A DNA stretch of 64,000 nucleotides from Thiohalocapsa marina (GTDB taxonomy: Bacteria > Pseudomonadota > Gammaproteobacteria > Chromatiales > Chromatiaceae), in assembly GCF_008632335.1 (NCBI RefSeq), contig NZ_VWXX01000014.1, positions 1 through 64,000 on the forward strand, given 5' to 3'. Shown piece by piece: positions 1-9,549 of the stretch. The notes under the pieces were generated by a model that worked only from the letters and a program-made list of their open reading frames with translations, was not told where the DNA came from and made no database searches. Position numbers and translations under genes: made by a program. Each line of letters starts with the position of its first letter. Position 1 is the first letter of the stretch.

Positions 1-65
1 GCGGATAAGCGAAGCGCATCCGCCGTTGTGGCCTGTGGCGGATGCGCTTCGCTTATCCGCCCTAC
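1..65. repeat. REP-like palindrome pair
   Basis: Bases 1-24 and 37-60 are a perfect inverted repeat with a 12-base spacer. The right half ends in CCTAC, the end signature of the REP-like units at 19.2 and 34.2 kb. The left unit is cut by the window edge. It would fold into a strong hairpin in RNA or single-stranded DNA. Bases 66-197, up to the first gene, hold only a short tandem repeat. Confidence 0.75.
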
Positions 66-109
66 CGTGCATCCGTGCAGGTTATTTCTGAATCGTGCCT
101 AACGGCTTG

Positions 110-150
110 TCTTGATTGCCTGACCCCGATTGCCTGACCCCGATTGCCTA
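110..150. repeat. Short tandem repeat upstream of the cytochrome gene
   Basis: A unit reading GATTGCCTGACCCC occurs about three times with small changes. It lies directly upstream of the first gene and overlaps an in-frame upstream ATG at 144, which argues against that earlier start. Similar short degenerate repeats occur in other spacers of this window. Confidence 0.6.
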
Positions 151-197
151 ACCAAAGAACAGGCCCGACGCCGGGCCCAGAGAGTGGAGTGACCCCA

Positions 198-869
198 ATG
201 ACCTTGACGCGATTGTTCCTCGCCGCACTGCTTGCGGCGCCCCTCGGTCTGCATGCCGCGCCTGATGATGACGCGGCCGAGATGGAGCCGGACCTGAAGG
301 CCGGCGAGGTGATGTTCCGGCAATGCGCGCTGTGCCACGGGCAACGTGGTCAAGGCATCCTCGGCGGCAAGTACCCGCGCATCGCCGGCATGCCCGAGTA
401 CTATCTGTTGAACGCGCTGCACGACTACCGCTCCGGCGAGCGCGGCTACGATGCCATGGTGGTGGTCGGCGCCCTGCAGACCGCGGAAGATCAGGACCTG
501 ATCAACCTCGCCGCCTATATCTCCGATATCGACATCGAGCTGGACGTGCCCGGCCCCGAGGACGGCAGCGCCCGCAGCGGCAAGCGCACCTACAAGAGCG
601 ACTGCAAGACCTGCCATGGGCGCAAGGGCGAGGGCAAGTCGCGCAAGGAGTCGCCCCCCCTGCGCGGGCAGTATCATGAATACCTGATGCGCCAGATCGC
701 CTTGTTCAACAGCAAGGAGCGCATCCACGCGGATGACCCCGAAGACGAGACCTTCGTCGACTATGACGAGGAAGACATCCTCGACCTGATGGCCTTCATC
801 GCCTCGCTTGACGACCAGGCGGACGACGAGGACGACGATGACGACGAGGATGACGACGACCGGGATTGA
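198..869 (+). CDS. Periplasmic di-heme c-type cytochrome (cytochrome c4-like)
   Basis: The protein has 223 residues, and residues 1-20 form a clear Sec signal peptide (MTLTRLFLAALLAAPLGLHA). Two heme-binding CXXCH motifs are visible: CALCH at residues 43-47 and CKTCH at 136-140. This gives two class I cytochrome domains, the c4-like arrangement for periplasmic electron transfer. The C-terminus is an extreme acidic tail of almost only Asp and Glu, over about the last 20 residues. The start at 198 follows GGAG at 186-189; an ATG at 144 would add a non-signal prefix. A secreted DUF302 protein follows 77 bases downstream, so the two are probably co-transcribed. The electron donor and acceptor cannot be read from the sequence. 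Confidence 0.88.
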   Translation: MTLTRLFLAALLAAPLGLHAAPDDDAAEMEPDLKAGEVMFRQCALCHGQRGQGILGGKYPRIAGMPEYYLLNALHDYRSGERGYDAMVVVGALQTAEDQDLINLAAYISDIDIELDVPGPEDGSARSGKRTYKSDCKTCHGRKGEGKSRKESPPLRGQYHEYLMRQIALFNSKERIHADDPEDETFVDYDEEDILDLMAFIASLDDQADDEDDDDDEDDDDRD

Positions 870-946
870 GCCTCGGGCCTCGCCCGACACGCATCCCGTC
901 CAGCCGTCCCGTCTTTCGACACGACCTGTCTCAGGAGTCACCCCTA

Positions 947-1486
947 ATGCACAAGAACACCCTTGCCGTCACCGCCGCCCTGCTGTTCACTGCCGCCCCC
1001 CTGGTGGCGACCACCCTGTTCCCGGGCCAGGCTCGCGCAGAGCCCGAACGCGCCCCCTCGGTCACCATGTACGAGATCGGCCAGACCGTGCTCAAGATGG
1101 GCCTGGCCGAGGGAGTCACGCCGGACGCCGCCATCGAGGCCATGAACTCGAAGGCGGTGGAGCTGAACATGAAGCTGGTGGGCCACCAGAACGTCGGTGC
1201 CGAGTTGCAGGCCCGCGGCATCGACTCGCCGCGGCTGGAGATCTACCAGTTCTGCCGGCCTGAAGACGCGGTGAAGATGGTGCAGTTCAACACCATCTAC
1301 GCCGCCTACATGCCCTGCCGCATCGCCCTGGTGGAAGACGACGAAGGCAACTACTGGCTGGAGATGCTGAACCTGGACATGATCATCAATGCCTACGAGC
1401 TGCCACCAGAGCTACAGGCTATTGCGATCACCATCAACGGCGAGATGCTGTCCATCCTCACCGCCGGGGCCACCGGCGCCTTCTAG
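947..1486 (+). CDS. Secreted DUF302-family protein
   Basis: The protein has 179 residues and an N-terminal signal peptide ending near FPGQARA. The mature part resembles DUF302 proteins: it contains an EIYQFCRPEDA segment and a YMPCRIALVEDDEG segment, each with one conserved-looking cysteine, and a C-terminal helix of the ELPPEL type. DUF302 proteins are small alpha/beta proteins of unknown biochemical role, often found near sulfur or redox genes. The start is supported by AGGAG at 933-937. It follows the di-heme cytochrome on the same strand, which suggests a shared periplasmic redox role (inference). Confidence 0.8.
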   Translation: MHKNTLAVTAALLFTAAPLVATTLFPGQARAEPERAPSVTMYEIGQTVLKMGLAEGVTPDAAIEAMNSKAVELNMKLVGHQNVGAELQARGIDSPRLEIYQFCRPEDAVKMVQFNTIYAAYMPCRIALVEDDEGNYWLEMLNLDMIINAYELPPELQAIAITINGEMLSILTAGATGAF

Positions 1487-1513
1487 GGAAGCGCTGATTC
1501 ATTCAGCGCCTCC
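1487..1513 (+). terminator. Hairpin after the DUF302 gene
   Basis: GCGCTGA at 1491-1497 pairs with TCAGCGC at 1503-1509 around a five-base loop, extended by GGA and TCC. It starts one base after the stop codon. There is no T-tract, so it may be an mRNA 3' stabiliser rather than a true intrinsic terminator. It also lies between convergent genes. Confidence 0.45.
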
Positions 1514-1550
1514 CTAGTCGCAATCCCAAGTGTCCGATCAGGCTGGCCGA

Positions 1551-2984
1551 TCAGTCTTCCCGCCGACCGCCACCGAGCAGGGCCGCCTGCTCCGGCTGGC
1601 GGTTACCCCGCCCCTGACGATGATGCGGACGCGTTTCCGCTGCTACCGGCCGGCGACGCGCCGGGGCGTGCCGTGATTTGGCGCCCGATTTGGTTGGGGA
1701 TTCGGCACCTGACCTGGCGGCCGGGGCCGCCCTGCCTGAGCGCCGACCATCACCGCGGCCACGACCGGATGCAGCCGGCTCCGAGCCTCGGCCGCGGCGC
1801 CCGTTCTGGATGGGCTCCGGCTGGATGCGCGGATCCGGCTCATAGCCCGGGATCACCTGCTGCGGGATGCGTCGGTTCAGCAGCCGCTCGATGTCGCGCA
1901 GCAGCTTGTGCTCGTCCACGCACACCAGGGAGACCGCCTCACCGGCATTGCCCGCCCGACCAGTGCGGCCGATGCGGTGCACATAGTCCTCCGGCACGTT
2001 CGGCAGCTCGTAGTTGACCACATGGGGCAACTGATCGATATCCAGGCCGCGGGCGGCGATGTCCGTGGCCACCAGCACGCGGACATCGCCGCTCTTGAAG
2101 CCGCCCAGTGCCCGGGTGCGCGCGCCCTGGCTCTTGTTGCCATGGATCGCCGCGGCGCTCAGGCCGTCTTTCTGCAGCTGCTCCGCCAGACGGTTGGCAC
2201 CGTGTTTGGTACGGGTGAACACCAGCACCTGACGCCAGTTTCCCGCGCCGATCATCTGGCTCAGCAATTCGCGCTTTCGCCCCTTGTCCACCGGGTGAAC
2301 CACCTGGCTGACGCGCTCTGCGGCGGTATTGCGGCGCGCCACCTCGATCAGCTCCGGCCGATTCAGCAGGCGGTCTGCAAGCTGCTTGATCTCGTCGGCA
2401 AAGGTGGCGGAAAACAACAGGTTCTGGCGCCGGCCGTTGTCCGGCAGCAGGGCCAGCACCTTGCGGATGTCGTGGATGAAGCCCATGTCCAGCATGCGGT
2501 CGGCCTCGTCCAGCACCAGGATCTCGATGCGGGACAGGTCCACCGTGCGCTGGGCGGCATGATCCAGCAGGCGGCCGGGGGTGGCCACCAGCACGTCGAT
2601 GCCCCGGCGCAGCTGCTCGATCTGCGGATTGATCTTGACGCCGCCGAACACCACGGCGGCCCGCAGCGGCAGGTGGCGGCCATAGACCTCCACGCTTTCC
2701 CCCACCTGCATGGCCAGTTCACGCGTCGGCGTCAGCACCAGCGCCCGCGGCGGACGCGCACCGCGGCCAGACTGGCCCTCGGGCCGGGTTTCCATCAGGC
2801 GCTGCAGCATCGGCAGCGTGAAGCCGGCGGTCTTGCCGGTGCCGGTCTGGGCGCCGGCCATGACATCGCGGCCCTGCAGGATCGGCGGGATGGCCTGTTG
2901 CTGGATCGGGGTGGGTTGGGTGTAGCCCTGCTCTTGCACGGCACGCAGAAGCTCGGCCGACAGGCCAAGAGAATCGAACGACAT
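1551..2984 (-). CDS. rhlE: DEAD-box ATP-dependent RNA helicase RhlE
   Basis: The protein has 477 residues. Superfamily 2 helicase motifs appear in order: Q motif ([14 protein letters not shown]), Walker A AQTGTGKT at residues 45-52, PTRELA, DEAD, SAT, RGLD and HRIGRTGR. RhlE unwinds short RNA duplexes and acts in ribosome assembly and RNA turnover in the cytoplasm. The C-terminal 110 residues or so are a basic Arg/Gly/Ala-rich low-complexity tail, as in RhlE homologues. The ATG at 2984 gives the family N-terminus MSFDSLGL and has GGAG upstream; longer readings add unrelated residues. A candidate promoter lies about 235 bases upstream, leaving a long 5' leader. Confidence 0.93.
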   Translation of the reverse strand: MSFDSLGLSAELLRAVQEQGYTQPTPIQQQAIPPILQGRDVMAGAQTGTGKTAGFTLPMLQRLMETRPEGQSGRGARPPRALVLTPTRELAMQVGESVEVYGRHLPLRAAVVFGGVKINPQIEQLRRGIDVLVATPGRLLDHAAQRTVDLSRIEILVLDEADRMLDMGFIHDIRKVLALLPDNGRRQNLLFSATFADEIKQLADRLLNRPELIEVARRNTAAERVSQVVHPVDKGRKRELLSQMIGAGNWRQVLVFTRTKHGANRLAEQLQKDGLSAAAIHGNKSQGARTRALGGFKSGDVRVLVATDIAARGLDIDQLPHVVNYELPNVPEDYVHRIGRTGRAGNAGEAVSLVCVDEHKLLRDIERLLNRRIPQQVIPGYEPDPRIQPEPIQNGRRGRGSEPAASGRGRGDGRRSGRAAPAARSGAESPTKSGAKSRHAPARRRPVAAETRPHHRQGRGNRQPEQAALLGGGRRED

Positions 2985-3218
2985 CAGGATGACTCCAGTG
3001 GTGCCCTGCCGCGTCACGGGGTGCACGCGGGAGTCGGTCTGGGACGTGATAAGGCAGGCTTCAAGCGGAAGGCCCAAGACCCGGCTCTGGCCCAGGCCCC
3101 GACAACGGGAACCAGCAGCAGAAGCAGAACCAGGAAACGCGGGAACAAGCGGCTCGAGTGGTTTTTCGCGGCGTGTGGCCGCTCTGGATACCGACCGACC
3201 GGGTATCCGAAAGAGGGT

Positions 3219-3247
3219 AGTCTACACCAACCCAGCGTTGCCGTCAG
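3219..3247 (-). promoter_or_regulatory. Candidate sigma-70 promoter for rhlE
   Basis: On the minus strand CTGACG (3242-3247) and TAGACT (3219-3224) are separated by 17 bases. Each matches four of six consensus positions. The implied 5' leader is about 225 bases. The rest of the 2985-3413 spacer holds only one purine-rich repeat copy and no convincing gene. Confidence 0.35.
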
Positions 3248-3283
3248 TTTTTCCTGCACACCCCAGCAAGCGCAAATTCGGAC

Positions 3284-3300
3284 TGCAGAGACGCAGAGAC
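3284..3300. repeat. Purine-rich dispersed repeat, short copy
   Basis: The sequence TGCAGAGACGCAGAGAC matches the CGCAGAG-type element that recurs in spacers at 20.8, 34.1 and 40.3 kb. This is the shortest of the four copies. Confidence 0.4.
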
Positions 3301-3413
3301 CACCCACAGCCACCGCCGCTTGACAAACAACACGGTTGCTCTAGGATTGATCGAGGCTCGACAACCGGGCGCGTTCAACTTGCTGGCATACCAGGCAAAT
3401 TCAATCTGGACGG

Positions 3414-5897
3414 TCACGGCCGATGGCGCCAGATGCGCGGCGACTGATCGCGCCAGCGCACCGGCGGCGGGATCTCGCCGCTGGCGGGCAGCACGAAGGA
3501 GACGGCGCCGGCGTCGGCGGTATTGACACTGCGGGCCCCGATGGCATCGACCCGCGCCCGGACCTCGGCGGCCGGAAAGCCGAACCGGTTGCCATAACCC
3601 GCGGAGTACAGCACCCAGTCCGGCGCGACCGCCGCCAGGAAGGGCACCGTGCTGGACGTGGCACTGCCGTGGTGGGCAGCCACCAGCAGCTGCGACCGCA
3701 GCCCCGCCCCCAGGGTATCCACCAGGTCCAGTTCCACGCCGCCGGTGATGTCCCCGGTGAGCAGGGCCGAGGCCCCGCCGGCGCTGACGATGCGCAGCAC
3801 GCAGGATGCATCGTTGTCATGCCGCGGCGCGTCGCCGTCGATCGGCGCCGGATGCAGCACCTCGAAGGCGACGCCATCCCACTGCCAGCGCTGGCCCCGC
3901 AGGCAGGGCGCGGGCTCCAGATCCCCCATCGGTTTCCCCACCAGTGCTCCCGCAAGGCCCAGCCCTGTCAGTTCTTCCGGCTGGCCGCTGAGCAGGCGCC
4001 CCACCGGGATCTTGCCCGCCAGCCCCGCCAGACCGCCGGAATGATCACGGTCGCTGTGGCTGATCATCAGCAGGTCAAGACGCCGCACACCGCGTTCGCG
4101 CAGGTAGGGCAACACCACCGCAGACCCGGTCTCGAAGCCGCTGCGATAACTCGGCCCCAGGTCGAACACCAGCGCATGCCGGGCCGTGCGGACCACCACC
4201 GCCAGCCCCTGCCCGACGTCCAGCATCGTCAGCTGCGCCGCGCCGGGGGCCGGCGCAGGCGGCCTGACCAGCAACAACGGCGCCAGCAGGATCACGCCGA
4301 GCCAGCGTGCCGGCAGCCCCCGCGGGGCCAGCAGCAACAGCACGCCGGCGAACGCGGACACCCAGACCCAGGCGGCACGCCCACCCAGCGACAGCGACGC
4401 CAGCGGCCAGTCGGACACCCGGGCCAGCAGGGCATAGCCCTGCTCCAGCAGCAGCACCAGCAGGCCCAGCGGCAATCCCCAGCCGGTCAGCAGTGTGCTC
4501 AGGGTGCCCACCAGGACCACCGGCAACAACACCCCGAACAGCGGTACCGCCACCAGGTTCACCAGGGGCGCTACCAGCGAGGCGCGCCCGAACAGCAACA
4601 GCAGCAGCGGCAGCAGCCCAAGGGCCACGGCCCACTGCGCCCGCCCCCAGCGCATCACGAGCTGTTCGGCCGGCTGCTCCGACACCTGATTGGGCGGCCG
4701 TTTTGGCGGCCGTTTTGGCGGCAGGCGGCGGCCCAGGGCATAGAGCAGCACGGTGACGGCACCAAAGGACAGCCAGAAACCGTAGGACAACACGCTCGAC
4801 GGATCCAGCAGCAGCACCGCCGCCAGCGCCAGCACCAGTCCGCCGGCGGGGCGCAGCGTCCGGCGGGCCACCACCGCCAGCAGCACCACGGCCAGCATCA
4901 CCACCGCCCGCTGGGTGGAGATGGCGAATCCGGCCAGGGCCGCATAGCCCAGCGCCACCAGCAGTGCCGCCAGCGCCGCCGCCCGGGGTGCTGCCAGCGC
5001 CCGGCCGAGCCGCTCGGAGCGCGACCACAGCCAGCGACCCAGAAAGAACGCAAAGCCGGCGACCAGCCCCACATGCAGGCCGGAAATGGCGATCAGGTGG
5101 CTGGTGCCCGTGCGTGAGAACACCTCCCACTGCGCCGGCGTCAGGTCACCCCGCTCACCGATCACCAGCGCCTGCACCAGTGCCAGGCCGGCGGAGTCAG
5201 CGCCGTTGGCGGCGGCGGCCGCCTCCAGGCGGTCGCGCACCTGCTGCCGCCAGCGCGCCAGCCAGTCGCGACCCGGCCCCTGACCCAACAGCACCGCACC
5301 GTCGCCGGCCCGCACATGGCCGGTGGCGGCGATGCCCTGCTGGAACAGCCAGCGCTCATAGTCGAAGCCACCCGGGTTGGCGAACCCGTGCGGGGATTTC
5401 AGGCGCACCACCAGGCGCCACTGCTGACCCGCGCGCAGGTCCGGCGCGTCGCGGTACCAGTTCAGCCGCACCAGACCACGAAAGGGCACCACCGCGCCGT
5501 CCGCCGTCAGCCGCTCCACCCGGAACAGGAAGCGCACCCGATCATCGCGGCGCCCCGGTAGCCCGGCGATGCGACCTTCCGCGCTCAGCGAGCGGCCCAT
5601 GTACGCCTCGGGAAACGGCTGGCACAGGACATCGCAGGCATCGGCCTGGGCCCACAGCAGGCCGAAGGCGAACGCCGCCGCCAGGGCGACGCGACGCCAG
5701 CGCAGGGCGCCCAGCAAGGCGAGCAGAAACAGCGTCACCAGCGGCCAGCGCGGCGGCAGCGTGGGCAACAGGTGCAGCAGCCCCACGCCAGCACTGAAGG
5801 CCAGGGCGATGCCGAAGAGGCCGATGGAGGGCATCCCCTGCACCCGCCGCCAGTGGGCCAGGGCGCGGCTCACCAGGCCGACCGCCCCGGCGATCAT
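3414..5897 (-). CDS. comEC: ComEC/Rec2-family DNA-uptake channel protein
   Basis: The protein has 827 residues. The N-terminal third carries hydrophobic helices and a DUF4131-like region. A ComEC polytopic domain follows, with the segment SRTGTSHLIAISGLHVGL typical of the family. The C-terminal part is a metallo-beta-lactamase-like domain: LDVGQGLAVVV, then a metal site SHSDRDHSGG and AAHHGS. ComEC moves single-stranded DNA across the inner membrane during natural transformation. A 12-base repeat inside the gene encodes PPKRPPKRPPN, probably a cytoplasmic linker. The start is uncertain; Met22 (5834) is an alternative. No other competence genes are in the window. Confidence 0.9.
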   Translation of the reverse strand: MIAGAVGLVSRALAHWRRVQGMPSIGLFGIALAFSAGVGLLHLLPTLPPRWPLVTLFLLALLGALRWRRVALAAAFAFGLLWAQADACDVLCQPFPEAYMGRSLSAEGRIAGLPGRRDDRVRFLFRVERLTADGAVVPFRGLVRLNWYRDAPDLRAGQQWRLVVRLKSPHGFANPGGFDYERWLFQQGIAATGHVRAGDGAVLLGQGPGRDWLARWRQQVRDRLEAAAAANGADSAGLALVQALVIGERGDLTPAQWEVFSRTGTSHLIAISGLHVGLVAGFAFFLGRWLWSRSERLGRALAAPRAAALAALLVALGYAALAGFAISTQRAVVMLAVVLLAVVARRTLRPAGGLVLALAAVLLLDPSSVLSYGFWLSFGAVTVLLYALGRRLPPKRPPKRPPNQVSEQPAEQLVMRWGRAQWAVALGLLPLLLLLFGRASLVAPLVNLVAVPLFGVLLPVVLVGTLSTLLTGWGLPLGLLVLLLEQGYALLARVSDWPLASLSLGGRAAWVWVSAFAGVLLLLAPRGLPARWLGVILLAPLLLVRPPAPAPGAAQLTMLDVGQGLAVVVRTARHALVFDLGPSYRSGFETGSAVVLPYLRERGVRRLDLLMISHSDRDHSGGLAGLAGKIPVGRLLSGQPEELTGLGLAGALVGKPMGDLEPAPCLRGQRWQWDGVAFEVLHPAPIDGDAPRHDNDASCVLRIVSAGGASALLTGDITGGVELDLVDTLGAGLRSQLLVAAHHGSATSSTVPFLAAVAPDWVLYSAGYGNRFGFPAAEVRARVDAIGARSVNTADAGAVSFVLPASGEIPPPVRWRDQSPRIWRHRP

Positions 5898-6050
5898 GGC
5901 GTCCGCCCGGCAGCCACGGGATGCAATTTTCCGTCTCGCCGTCGGCGCGGTGGCATATACTCGTCCCCGCGACCATCCCGCAGCGAGACCTTCGATGACG
6001 CTGGCAATGACGTGCGCAATAACGCCCGTAATGACGCTGGGATCGGCCGG

Positions 6051-6596
6051 GTGAAACGGTGGCTGAAAGGCATCTTGCCTGACCCGCGGCAGGTCGTGGA
6101 CAACAAGTGTCTAGGCGTCTTCGGCAACCTGCTGCACGATCCCAACCTCTGGCACATCAATCGCCACTCCGCCTCCGGAGCGGTGGCCCTGGGGCTGTTC
6201 GTGATGTACCTGCCACCCATCGGGCAGATGTTCATCGCCGCGGCCGGGGCGATCCGCTTCCGCGTCAACCTGCCGATCTCGGTGTCGCTGGTCTGGATCA
6301 GCAATCCCCTCACCATCCCCCCCATGTTCTACCTGGCCTACGCCATCGGCGCCTGGATCCTGGGCCGCCCGATCCGCACCTTCGAGCCCGCCTTCTGGCT
6401 GGACTGGCACAACTGGTTCAGTGTCATGGGACCGCTCCTGCTCGGCAGCCTCATCTGCGCCACAGCCTGCGCAGCGGCCGGCTATGTGATCGTCCAGGGG
6501 CTCTGGCGCTGGAGCCTGATGCGCCAGATCCGGCTGCGGCGCAAGCGCTACGCCGCCGCTCGGGTCAGCACGCCGTCGTCCAGACGCCAGATCTGA
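6051..6596 (+). CDS. DUF2062 membrane protein
   Basis: The 181-residue protein has the DUF2062 pattern: [15 protein letters not shown], then [19 protein letters not shown], and three hydrophobic segments at roughly residues 42-68, 76-108 and 125-152. A basic C-terminus follows. The family is small inner-membrane proteins without a firmly known function. The GTG at 6051 is preferred because the region upstream is a degenerate AATGACG repeat with no homologous content. Its last 49 bases overlap the 3' end of lolD on the opposite strand, so the two genes converge. Confidence 0.8.
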   Translation: MKRWLKGILPDPRQVVDNKCLGVFGNLLHDPNLWHINRHSASGAVALGLFVMYLPPIGQMFIAAAGAIRFRVNLPISVSLVWISNPLTIPPMFYLAYAIGAWILGRPIRTFEPAFWLDWHNWFSVMGPLLLGSLICATACAAAGYVIVQGLWRWSLMRQIRLRRKRYAAARVSTPSSRRQI

Positions 6597-7279
6597 TCGG
6601 TGCGCGCGGCCAGCTCCAGGTCATGGGTCACGATGACCACGCTGGTACCCACCTCGCGGTTGAGTGCCAGCATCATCTGGTAGACGTCCTCGGCGGTGTG
6701 GCGGTCGAGGTTGCCGGTGGGCTCGTCCGCCAGCAGGCAGTCGGGCCGGGTGACCAGGGCGCGGGCAATGGCCGCCCGCTGCCGCTCGCCGCCGGAGAGC
6801 TCCGACGGCTTGTGCCGCAGCCGGTGCCCCAGGCCCACCCGCTCCAGCAGGGCGGTGGCCTCCCGGGCCGCCTGCGCCGGCGCGGCCCCGCCGATCAGCA
6901 GCGGCATGGCTACGTTCTCCAGCGCGGAGAACTCCGGCAACAGGTGATGGAACTGGTAGACGAACCCCAGCCGCCGGTTGCGCAGCAGGCCGCGGGCCTT
7001 CTCGGACAGGCGCATCGGATCCTGCCCCGACCACAGGACCGCCCCGCTGGTGGGGCGCTCCAGGCCGCCGAGACAATGCAGCAGCGTGCTCTTGCCCGAG
7101 CCGGAGGCGCCAACGATGGCCAGCCGCTGGCCGCGGCGCACGCTGAAGTCCACCCCCCGCAGCACCGATACCTCCTGCGGCCCCTGCACGAAGGTCTTCA
7201 CCACCGCTCGGGCCTGCAGCACCGGCTGCAGCGCCGGCACATCGGCCGCGCCCGTCTGTTGCCTGCCGCGATCACTCAT
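6548..7279 (-). CDS. lolD: Lipoprotein-releasing ABC transporter ATP-binding protein LolD
   Basis: The 243-residue protein has Walker [10 protein letters not shown] at residues 57-65, a Q-loop in [17 protein letters not shown], the signature LSGGERQR and Walker [12 protein letters not shown]. It is the ATPase of the LolCDE complex, which extracts outer-membrane lipoproteins from the inner membrane and hands them to LolA. It overlaps the end of lolC by eight bases, so the two are translationally coupled. The EFSALENV segment is typical of LolD rather than MacB or FtsE. Confidence 0.94.
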   Translation of the reverse strand: MSDRGRQQTGAADVPALQPVLQARAVVKTFVQGPQEVSVLRGVDFSVRRGQRLAIVGASGSGKSTLLHCLGGLERPTSGAVLWSGQDPMRLSEKARGLLRNRRLGFVYQFHHLLPEFSALENVAMPLLIGGAAPAQAAREATALLERVGLGHRLRHKPSELSGGERQRAAIARALVTRPDCLLADEPTGNLDRHTAEDVYQMMLALNREVGTSVVIVTHDLELAARTDQIWRLDDGVLTRAAA

Positions 7280-8531
7280 AGCGCAAGGCCTCCGCCGGGT
7301 CTGTGCGCGCCGCCCGCCAGGCCGGATACAGGGTGGCCAGCACCGAGATCAGGAAGGCGCCGCCGCCGATCAGCAGCACGTCGGCGGCACGCACGTCCGA
7401 CGGCAAGGCGCTGATGTAATAGATACTCGGGTCGAGAAAATGCACATCGAAGGCACGCTCGATGGCCGCGACGATGGACTCCACGTTCCACCCCAACAGC
7501 ACCCCGCCCACGACCCCCAGCAGGGTGCCGGCGAGCCCGATGGTGGTGCCCTGCACCATGAAGATGCCCATGATGCGCCCGGGCGATGCCCCCAGGGTGC
7601 GCAGTACGGCGATGTCGGAGCGCTTGTCGGTCACCACCATGACCAGCGTCGACAGAATGTTGAACGCCGCCACGGCCACGATCATGAACAGGATGATGCC
7701 CATCATGCGCTTCTCGGTGCGCAACGCGGCAAAGAAGTTCCGGTGCACCTGGGTCCAGTCCGTCACCAGGTAGGTCTCGTGCTGCTCGGAGTCCAGCGCG
7801 TAGGCGATCTCCCGGGCCACCAGCGGGGCATCGAACATGTTGCGGAGCTTGATGCGCACCCCTTCGGCATTGTCGCCGAGGCGCATCAGGGTGGCGGCAT
7901 CGGCCATGCTGATGAAGCCGGCACCGCGGTCGTAATCAGCCATGCCCACCTCGAACAGGCCCACCACGTCGAACGCCTTCAGCCGCGGCATCACGCCCAC
8001 CGGGGTGGCGCTCACCTGCGGCGTCACCACGGTGACCTTGTCGCCGACCCGCACCCCCAGCACCGCCGCCAGTTCCGTGCCGAGAATGATGTTGAAGCTG
8101 CCGGGGGTCAGGTCATCCACCGAGCCCAGCTGCATGTCCTGCCGCAGATCGGACACCGCGTCTTCCTGCGCCGGCACGATGCCCCGCAGCAGCGCCGCAT
8201 TGGTGCGGCCGGCGTTCATCAGCATCGCCTGGATCTCGACGAACGGGGCCGCCCCCACCACCTGCGGATGCGCGCTTACCCGCTCGACCAGGCGGCTCCA
8301 GTCCGCGACACCGTCCACCGGGTCGCTCAGGGTGGCATGGGAGGCCATGCCGAGGATGCGTTCCTGGATCTCCTTGTGGAAGCCGTTCATCACCGACAGC
8401 ACCACGATCAGCGCCATGATGCCGAGCATGATGCCGAGCATGGAGATCAGCGAGATGAAGGAGATGAAGTGGTTGCGCCGTTTCGCCCGCGTGTAGCGCA
8501 GGCCGACGAAGACTGAGACGGGTCGGAACAT
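7272..8531 (-). CDS. lolC: Lipoprotein-releasing ABC transporter permease LolC/E
   Basis: The 419-residue protein starts [19 protein letters not shown] and has an N-terminal transmembrane helix ([21 protein letters not shown]). A long periplasmic MacB-type domain follows, with three C-terminal helices at about residues 270-415. The segment [16 protein letters not shown] is diagnostic of LolC/LolE. Only one permease gene is present beside lolD, so this organism may use a single LolF-like protein as a homodimer rather than LolC plus LolE; this is inference because a second gene could lie elsewhere. Its 3' end overlaps lolD. Confidence 0.93.
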   Translation of the reverse strand: MFRPVSVFVGLRYTRAKRRNHFISFISLISMLGIMLGIMALIVVLSVMNGFHKEIQERILGMASHATLSDPVDGVADWSRLVERVSAHPQVVGAAPFVEIQAMLMNAGRTNAALLRGIVPAQEDAVSDLRQDMQLGSVDDLTPGSFNIILGTELAAVLGVRVGDKVTVVTPQVSATPVGVMPRLKAFDVVGLFEVGMADYDRGAGFISMADAATLMRLGDNAEGVRIKLRNMFDAPLVAREIAYALDSEQHETYLVTDWTQVHRNFFAALRTEKRMMGIILFMIVAVAAFNILSTLVMVVTDKRSDIAVLRTLGASPGRIMGIFMVQGTTIGLAGTLLGVVGGVLLGWNVESIVAAIERAFDVHFLDPSIYYISALPSDVRAADVLLIGGGAFLISVLATLYPAWRAARTDPAEALRYE

Positions 8532-8617
8532 GGTGTGCAAGGGCCAATGCGGCGGGGTGTGCGACGGGATGGGTGCGGGCTTTGCGACGGGCTCTGCGAC
8601 CGGATCCGGTTGCCGGC

Positions 8618-9433
8618 TCAGTCCGTGCGCTCGATCACGAACATCGGCCGGCGCTGCGGCCCGGCCTGGGCGGCGGCCGGGACCAGCATCCGCTCGCCGG
8701 ACAAGGGACGCAGGCGCAGGGACAACCGCGACAGGTCGCCGCGCTGCAGTGACCCTCTGCCGCCGGCGCCGGCCATCGTCGGGGTCAGCGTGATGCCGGT
8801 CACCTGCCTGGCCTCCGGCGAATAGGGCTCCACGCCCTTCAGTTGCAGATAGGCCGTCAGCACGCGATGGGTGTATTGCTGGGTCTCGGCATAGGTGACG
8901 AAGCCGTTGTGACGCTCGAGCGCCCCTTCGCCGGCATTGTAGGCCATCACGGCCTTGCCGATGCCATACTGTTGCACCAGCCGCTGCAGGTGGCGCGTGC
9001 CCACGCGGACGTTGGTCTGCACGTCGAACAGTGCCTCCACCGAGCCGACACCGTAGTCCGCGGCCGTCTCCGGCATGATCTGCATCAGGCCCACTGCCCC
9101 CGCCGGCGAGACCGCATGGGCGTCGTAGTTGGATTCCGCCCGCACCACCGCGTGCACCAGGCCGCGCTCCAGACGATGCTGCTTGGCGTAGCGGGCGATG
9201 AGTTCGTCGATACGTGCGCGTGTGGGCCGGGGCCGGTCCGGCGGTTGTGGCAACGCCTGTGTACGGCTGCGCTCCACGGAGCCGGTCTCCATGGCCTGGG
9301 TCGAACCAGCGCCGCACACCATGCCCAGCAGCAGCAGAACCGGCAGCAGTACCGAAAACGGCCCCGCGGCCAGAGGCGCGACGGCGGCCGGACACTCGCG
9401 AGATGACACATTCACCACAACTGGTAACCTCAT
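8618..9433 (-). CDS. Lytic transglycosylase, SLT domain
   Basis: The protein has 271 residues from the ATG at 9433. A hydrophobic stretch at about residues 25-47 serves as an export signal. The SLT (goose-type lysozyme-like) domain holds the catalytic Glu100 in VRAESNYDAHAVSPAGAVG, then LMQIMPETAADYGV and AYNAGEGAL. Such enzymes cleave the MurNAc-GlcNAc bond of peptidoglycan, leaving a 1,6-anhydro end, in the periplasm. The 70 C-terminal residues are unlike any domain I know. It lies 86 bases upstream of lolC on the same strand. A longer reading from 9547 adds an atypical prefix. Confidence 0.88.
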   Translation of the reverse strand: MRLPVVVNVSSRECPAAVAPLAAGPFSVLLPVLLLLGMVCGAGSTQAMETGSVERSRTQALPQPPDRPRPTRARIDELIARYAKQHRLERGLVHAVVRAESNYDAHAVSPAGAVGLMQIMPETAADYGVGSVEALFDVQTNVRVGTRHLQRLVQQYGIGKAVMAYNAGEGALERHNGFVTYAETQQYTHRVLTAYLQLKGVEPYSPEARQVTGITLTPTMAGAGGRGSLQRGDLSRLSLRLRPLSGERMLVPAAAQAGPQRRPMFVIERTD

Positions 9434-9549
9434 CGCAACAAGGCGCTTGCAATCCGCTACGGCCGACAACGAAAATATCGGCCACTTCCGCCCGACATCC
9501 CGCAAAAACCGAGCCCAGCCGCCGAGCCCCGGAGCCCAGTCCGCCACCC

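Noticed and set aside
3320-3347. TTGACA and TAGGAT pair on the plus strand
   Set aside because: It is a fair promoter match with a 16-base gap, but no plus-strand gene or RNA follows it; comEC lies downstream in the opposite direction.
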